Shown: in pieces, positions 61,236 through 64,000 of the stretch
How the letters are laid out: each line of letters starts with the position of its first letter
Numbering within the stretch: position 1 is the first letter of the stretch
From: Flavobacterium cerinum
GTDB lineage: Bacteria > Bacteroidota > Bacteroidia > Flavobacteriales > Flavobacteriaceae
Direction: 5' to 3'
DNA: 64,000 bases
Assembly: GCF_004028155.1 (NCBI RefSeq)
Contig: NZ_SBII01000009.1
Coordinates: forward strand, 62,001 to 126,000
Program-made: the position numbers and the translations under genes
Notes under the pieces: generated by a model
Database searches by the model: none
What the model was told of the DNA's origin: nothing
Seen by the model: the letters and a program-made list of their open reading frames with translations, nothing else

Positions 61236-62387
61236 TTAAGAAACCATGTTACTTTTAAAAATGAATCGGTTAACACAAAAAATTGCAATCCATGTATATA
61301 CCGTGCATAAGATCAACAAATGAATTACAGTACCTGGCATTTCTGTGATCGAAACACCTGCCTGCGTAATTGCAATGTATATTTTTAGAAAAGGAGTAGT
61401 AGGTAGTAAAGACGAAAAAGCCTGAAGGATTAATGGCAGACTCGAAAAGGGCCATGTATATCCTGTAACAAGAAAAATAGGATAGGTCGAGAAAGCCATG
61501 ATCTGCATACCGATCAATTTAGATTTGAAAAGCGTACCGATCACTACTCCAAACGGAATAACAGTCATAATAAAAAATGCTGTGATCAATAATAGCTGGA
61601 AGAAACTCCCCTTAACAGGGATCTCTAACAACGAAAAGTTAATGGTAAAGAAGAACACAGCATACAGCATAAACAGCAAGAAGTATACAATACCTAATCC
61701 AGCCAGATAATTAGCAGGATTACCTGTTATTTTTACTATTTCTGCGTTCTCTTTCTTATCACCCACGATACTGGTTGTGAGTCCTAATAATAAAGTTTGT
61801 TGTAATATAAGGGCTATCAGTCCGGGTAGTAAAAATTGCCCGTAGCTGGACCTCTCATTGTGTAAAGGTTTATAATCTGCTGTAATGGGATTGATCTCAG
61901 GCATAGCAACATCAGTCACCAATCCTTTGGCATTAAAATACTTGAGCCTTACTCCTGCTCCTACGGTTAAAACGACTTTAGTTACTCCGCCTGCCAAGTC
62001 ATTAGAAGGTAAAAATTTAGAGGAATTTAAAGCCAAAACCGTGTTAGCCTGTTTAAATTGCTGCATTTTTTTCTGCAGTCCATTTTCGATGTATAAATAA
62101 CCTACGCAATCTCCATTATTCATGGCTTCCTGAGCATCTTCTAAATTGCTCACAATATAAACATTAGCGATTTGGAGTTTTTTTATCTGATCAATAAGCG
62201 TTTGCGATAATGGTGTTTTATCATCGTCTACAATTGCAAGTGGCACCCTCTCCTCTTCCTTATATTGATAAATACTGCCATAAAAAAAAGCATATAAAAC
62301 AGGGGCAATCATCAAAACCAGTAAGAGACTATGGTCTTTGCCGATCTTTTGGATCTCACGTAATAAAAGTTGTAGTATGGCTTTCAT
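61236..62387 (-). CDS. ABC-2 type permease (second subunit)
   Basis: This membrane protein of 383 residues is of the YhhJ/YbhR type: an N-terminal helix (LLLVLMIAPVLYAFFYGSIY), a large periplasmic domain (about 45-180: ERVPLAIVDDDKTPLSQTL, MNNGDCVGYLYIENG) and five C-terminal helices from FLLPGLIALILQQTLLLG onward. It overlaps the preceding permease by 4 nt, and an HlyD-type adaptor precedes that. The three form one exporter. No ATPase is encoded in the visible part. Confidence 0.9.
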   Translation of the reverse strand: MKAILQLLLREIQKIGKDHSLLLVLMIAPVLYAFFYGSIYQYKEEERVPLAIVDDDKTPLSQTLIDQIKKLQIANVYIVSNLEDAQEAMNNGDCVGYLYIENGLQKKMQQFKQANTVLALNSSKFLPSNDLAGGVTKVVLTVGAGVRLKYFNAKGLVTDVAMPEINPITADYKPLHNERSSYGQFLLPGLIALILQQTLLLGLTTSIVGDKKENAEIVKITGNPANYLAGLGIVYFLLFMLYAVFFFTINFSLLEIPVKGSFFQLLLITAFFIMTVIPFGVVIGTLFKSKLIGMQIMAFSTYPIFLVTGYTWPFSSLPLILQAFSSLLPTTPFLKIYIAITQAGVSITEMPGTVIHLLILCTVYTWIAIFCVNRFIFKSNMVS

Positions 62388-63556
62388 AACGCAGGTTTTA
62401 ATTGTTGCCTTCTCATTTTACTTCCATACACCACATTAGCCAGTAAAAAGCTAAATACTATAAAAGCCAGCAAAATAGTTATTTCTTTGGTTACATACCG
62501 TAAGGGCAAGTTCATGCTGCCAATCTTAAAGTAGGCATCTACAAAGTGCGTGTAAGGCATTAATACCGCATAATACTGATCATACCATGGCATTGCCCAT
62601 CGGGGGAATGTAAACCCGCTAAAAACAAATGCAGGCGATGAAAAAAACAAAGCTACATCTGTAGTGAACATAATATCATCAAAAAGTGCCGAAACCAACA
62701 TCCCCAATGCCAGGCATGCCGAAAGCATCAGCATCAGTAAAAAGAAGAATTTGAAACTGAGAAATTCGAATCCGAAACCAAACAATGGAAAAATAAGGAT
62801 CGTAAGGATCAAATAATTAATGATCATTGGTACAAAATACGCCACAAACTTACCTCCTATAATTGCAAATACATTAAAGCCGGAAAGTTCCCGTAGTTCT
62901 TTTTCGGTTTTTGTTTTCTTTTCATAGTTGATAACCAGTACACCTATTAATAAAAATACCATTTGAAGGGTTACAGAGGTAAGCCCCGGCAGCAGGTATT
63001 TTATATAGTTATACGTAGGATTAAATAACGGCAATGTATTAAGCTTTATAGGCTGGGCAAGAAACATCGCTGTCGATTTCTCCACCCCTTTTTTAGTGAG
63101 TTTCTTTAATATAACCCCACCGTTTGCCATGAGTAAAACCTGCATGGCATCTTTGTAGATCAGTTTACTGGGTACTAAGGACGCGGCATTGGTAAAAATA
63201 CCTACCGTAACCGCTTTGGTCCTTTTTATATCCCTCTCCATATCTTCAGGAAAATGAATCCCTCCATAAGCCTCTCCTGTATTAATAAGTTTTTCCATTT
63301 CTTTCCTGTCGGAAACAACATGGGTAAAATTGATCGACTCTGTTTGCTGAAGTAAAAAAATAAGTTCTCTCGATAGTGCCGACTGATCTTCATCCCAAAT
63401 AACAACGGGCAGATCCAGGACTTTTTCTTTACTGTAGATCAATCCGTAAAAACAAAACAGAAAAGGCGGAATAATAAAAAGCACGATATAAAATGCCGGT
63501 ATTGTAAAAATCCGACGAAGCTCACGTTTGCATATTTTTTGTAATGATTCTATCAT
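62384..63556 (-). CDS. ABC-2 type permease (first subunit)
   Basis: This is a paralogue of the following gene, 390 residues with the same topology: an N-terminal helix (FYIVLFIIPPFLFCFYGLIY), a periplasmic domain (LDLPVVIWDEDQSALSREL, INTGEAYGGIHFPEDMERD) and a C-terminal five-helix bundle beginning YIKYLLPGLTSVTLQMVFLL. Its ATG shares one base with the adaptor stop (TAATG), so translation is coupled. It probably forms a heterodimer with the next permease to export a hydrophobic compound. Confidence 0.9.
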   Translation of the reverse strand: MIESLQKICKRELRRIFTIPAFYIVLFIIPPFLFCFYGLIYSKEKVLDLPVVIWDEDQSALSRELIFLLQQTESINFTHVVSDRKEMEKLINTGEAYGGIHFPEDMERDIKRTKAVTVGIFTNAASLVPSKLIYKDAMQVLLMANGGVILKKLTKKGVEKSTAMFLAQPIKLNTLPLFNPTYNYIKYLLPGLTSVTLQMVFLLIGVLVINYEKKTKTEKELRELSGFNVFAIIGGKFVAYFVPMIINYLILTILIFPLFGFGFEFLSFKFFFLLMLMLSACLALGMLVSALFDDIMFTTDVALFFSSPAFVFSGFTFPRWAMPWYDQYYAVLMPYTHFVDAYFKIGSMNLPLRYVTKEITILLAFIVFSFLLANVVYGSKMRRQQLKPAL

Positions 63557-64000
63557 TATATTTTCAAAGAAGCGGTCATTCCTGAACGCAGTCCTTTTAG
63601 TTTTTTTATGTTTTCAGGCTTAAGGACTACGGTAAATGTCCGCAACTCAAATTTTCCTTTGTCTTTAACCGGAACCCAGTTGGCAAATTCCAATGTAGGA
63701 TCAACTTCATCTACTACTACCTCAAATTCTTCGGGAGTAACTCCGGGAACTTCAACAGTAAACTTTTTGCCTACATGGAAATCCTTGATCTTATCCTGCC
63801 TTATGTTGAACTTAATTTTAAACGTGTTCAATTTTTGCAGCGACATCACCGGATAGCCAATAGAAGCCAACTCCCCTTCGCTCAATATGGTAGATACTAT
63901 AATACCATCGCTTGGTGCAGTTATTTTCGTTTTATCTTTAACCATTTCAGTAAGGCTAAGGCCTTCTTCTGCCTGTTTAAGTATCGCTTTGGCTGCAGTA
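63556..64000 (-). CDS. HlyD-family adaptor protein (partial, continues past right edge)
   Basis: This is the C-terminal part (about 148 residues) of a membrane-fusion adaptor. The frame stays open to the last base of the window: the codons upstream of the internal Met read TAAKAILKQAEEGLSLTE, part of the helical hairpin. The visible lipoyl half is KITAPSDGIIVSTILSEGEL, followed by beta-barrel segments (FKIKFNIRQDKIKDFHVGK) and the end GLRSGMTASLKI. It feeds the two ABC-2 permeases downstream. The N-terminus, and possibly a TolC gene, lie outside the window. Confidence 0.9.
   Translation of the reverse strand, partial: TAAKAILKQAEEGLSLTEMVKDKTKITAPSDGIIVSTILSEGELASIGYPVMSLQKLNTFKIKFNIRQDKIKDFHVGKKFTVEVPGVTPEEFEVVVDEVDPTLEFANWVPVKDKGKFELRTFTVVLKPENIKKLKGLRSGMTASLKI

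Overview
The window is chromosomal DNA from a member of the Bacteroidota, most likely a Flavobacteriaceae species close to Flavobacterium. It is AT-rich. Promoters match the Bacteroidota TTG / TAnnTTTG consensus, lipoprotein and M56/BlaI genes are frequent, and two proteins end in type IX secretion sorting domains. I see no insertion sequences, prophage, CRISPR array or rRNA. One tRNA (Arg, ACG) is present. Most of the window is ordinary core and housekeeping sequence; the interest lies in regulatory DNA and a few accessory operons.

Layout. 1-5.7 kb: tripartite RND efflux pump (TolC, RND, lipoprotein adaptor), with an EF-hand-like loop inside the RND permease. 6-8.3 kb: CPA2 cation/proton antiporter. 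8.5-9.9 kb: LytS/LytTR two-component pair. 10-12.4 kb: rhodanese, tandem GNAT, thioredoxin and a stand-alone receiver. 12.5-16.1 kb: sucC, two small lipoproteins and a diaminopimelate decarboxylase gene. 16.2-17.6 kb: a fluoride riboswitch followed by a CLC-F type fluoride/proton antiporter. 18-20 kb: alkaline phosphatase and a YiiX-like cysteine hydrolase. 20-22.6 kb: nitronate-monooxygenase-like protein and a secreted subtilase. 23.9-26.6 kb: SAM-I riboswitch, cystathionine synthase-type enzyme and homoserine dehydrogenase. 28.6-33.1 kb: BlaI regulator behind three evenly spaced operators, with two M56 sensor peptidases. 33.2-34 kb: a 46-residue protein, apt and tRNA-Arg. 34.2-37.8 kb: a zinc-finger/FAD monooxygenase fusion, an NmrA-like protein and an AraC regulator. 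38-40.4 kb: ECF sigma, putative anti-sigma and an outer-membrane protein. 40.6-43.6 kb: GH18 chitinase-like protein with a lectin-like tail, and two secreted or surface proteins. 44.6-49.3 kb: a Cys-rich protein and a five-gene HMA/thioredoxin/HMA/barrel/DsbD operon, probably for envelope metal and thiol handling. 49.5-54.4 kb: acnA, a Crp/Fnr regulator, a GNAT-like protein and pirin. 54.5-59.3 kb: two tandem short Met/Cys-rich leader ORFs, each ending in an intrinsic terminator, before an operon of a DMT exporter, metNIQ and a UPF0126/TRIC protein. 59.5-64 kb: small membrane proteins and an HlyD/ABC-2 permease exporter that runs off the right edge.

Methionine and sulfur stand out as a theme. 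The SAM riboswitch probably controls synthesis. Import (metNIQ) appears to be controlled by something else: a 17-nt palindrome in the promoter and Met/Cys-codon leader peptides with terminators, which looks like ribosome-mediated attenuation. I consider this the best candidate for an undescribed regulatory system. Other strong observations are the three operators with identical spacing before blaI, the fluoride riboswitch plus CLC-F pair, the EF-hand-like loop in an RND pump, and the metal/thiol operon. All statements come from reading the sequence; no database search was possible.
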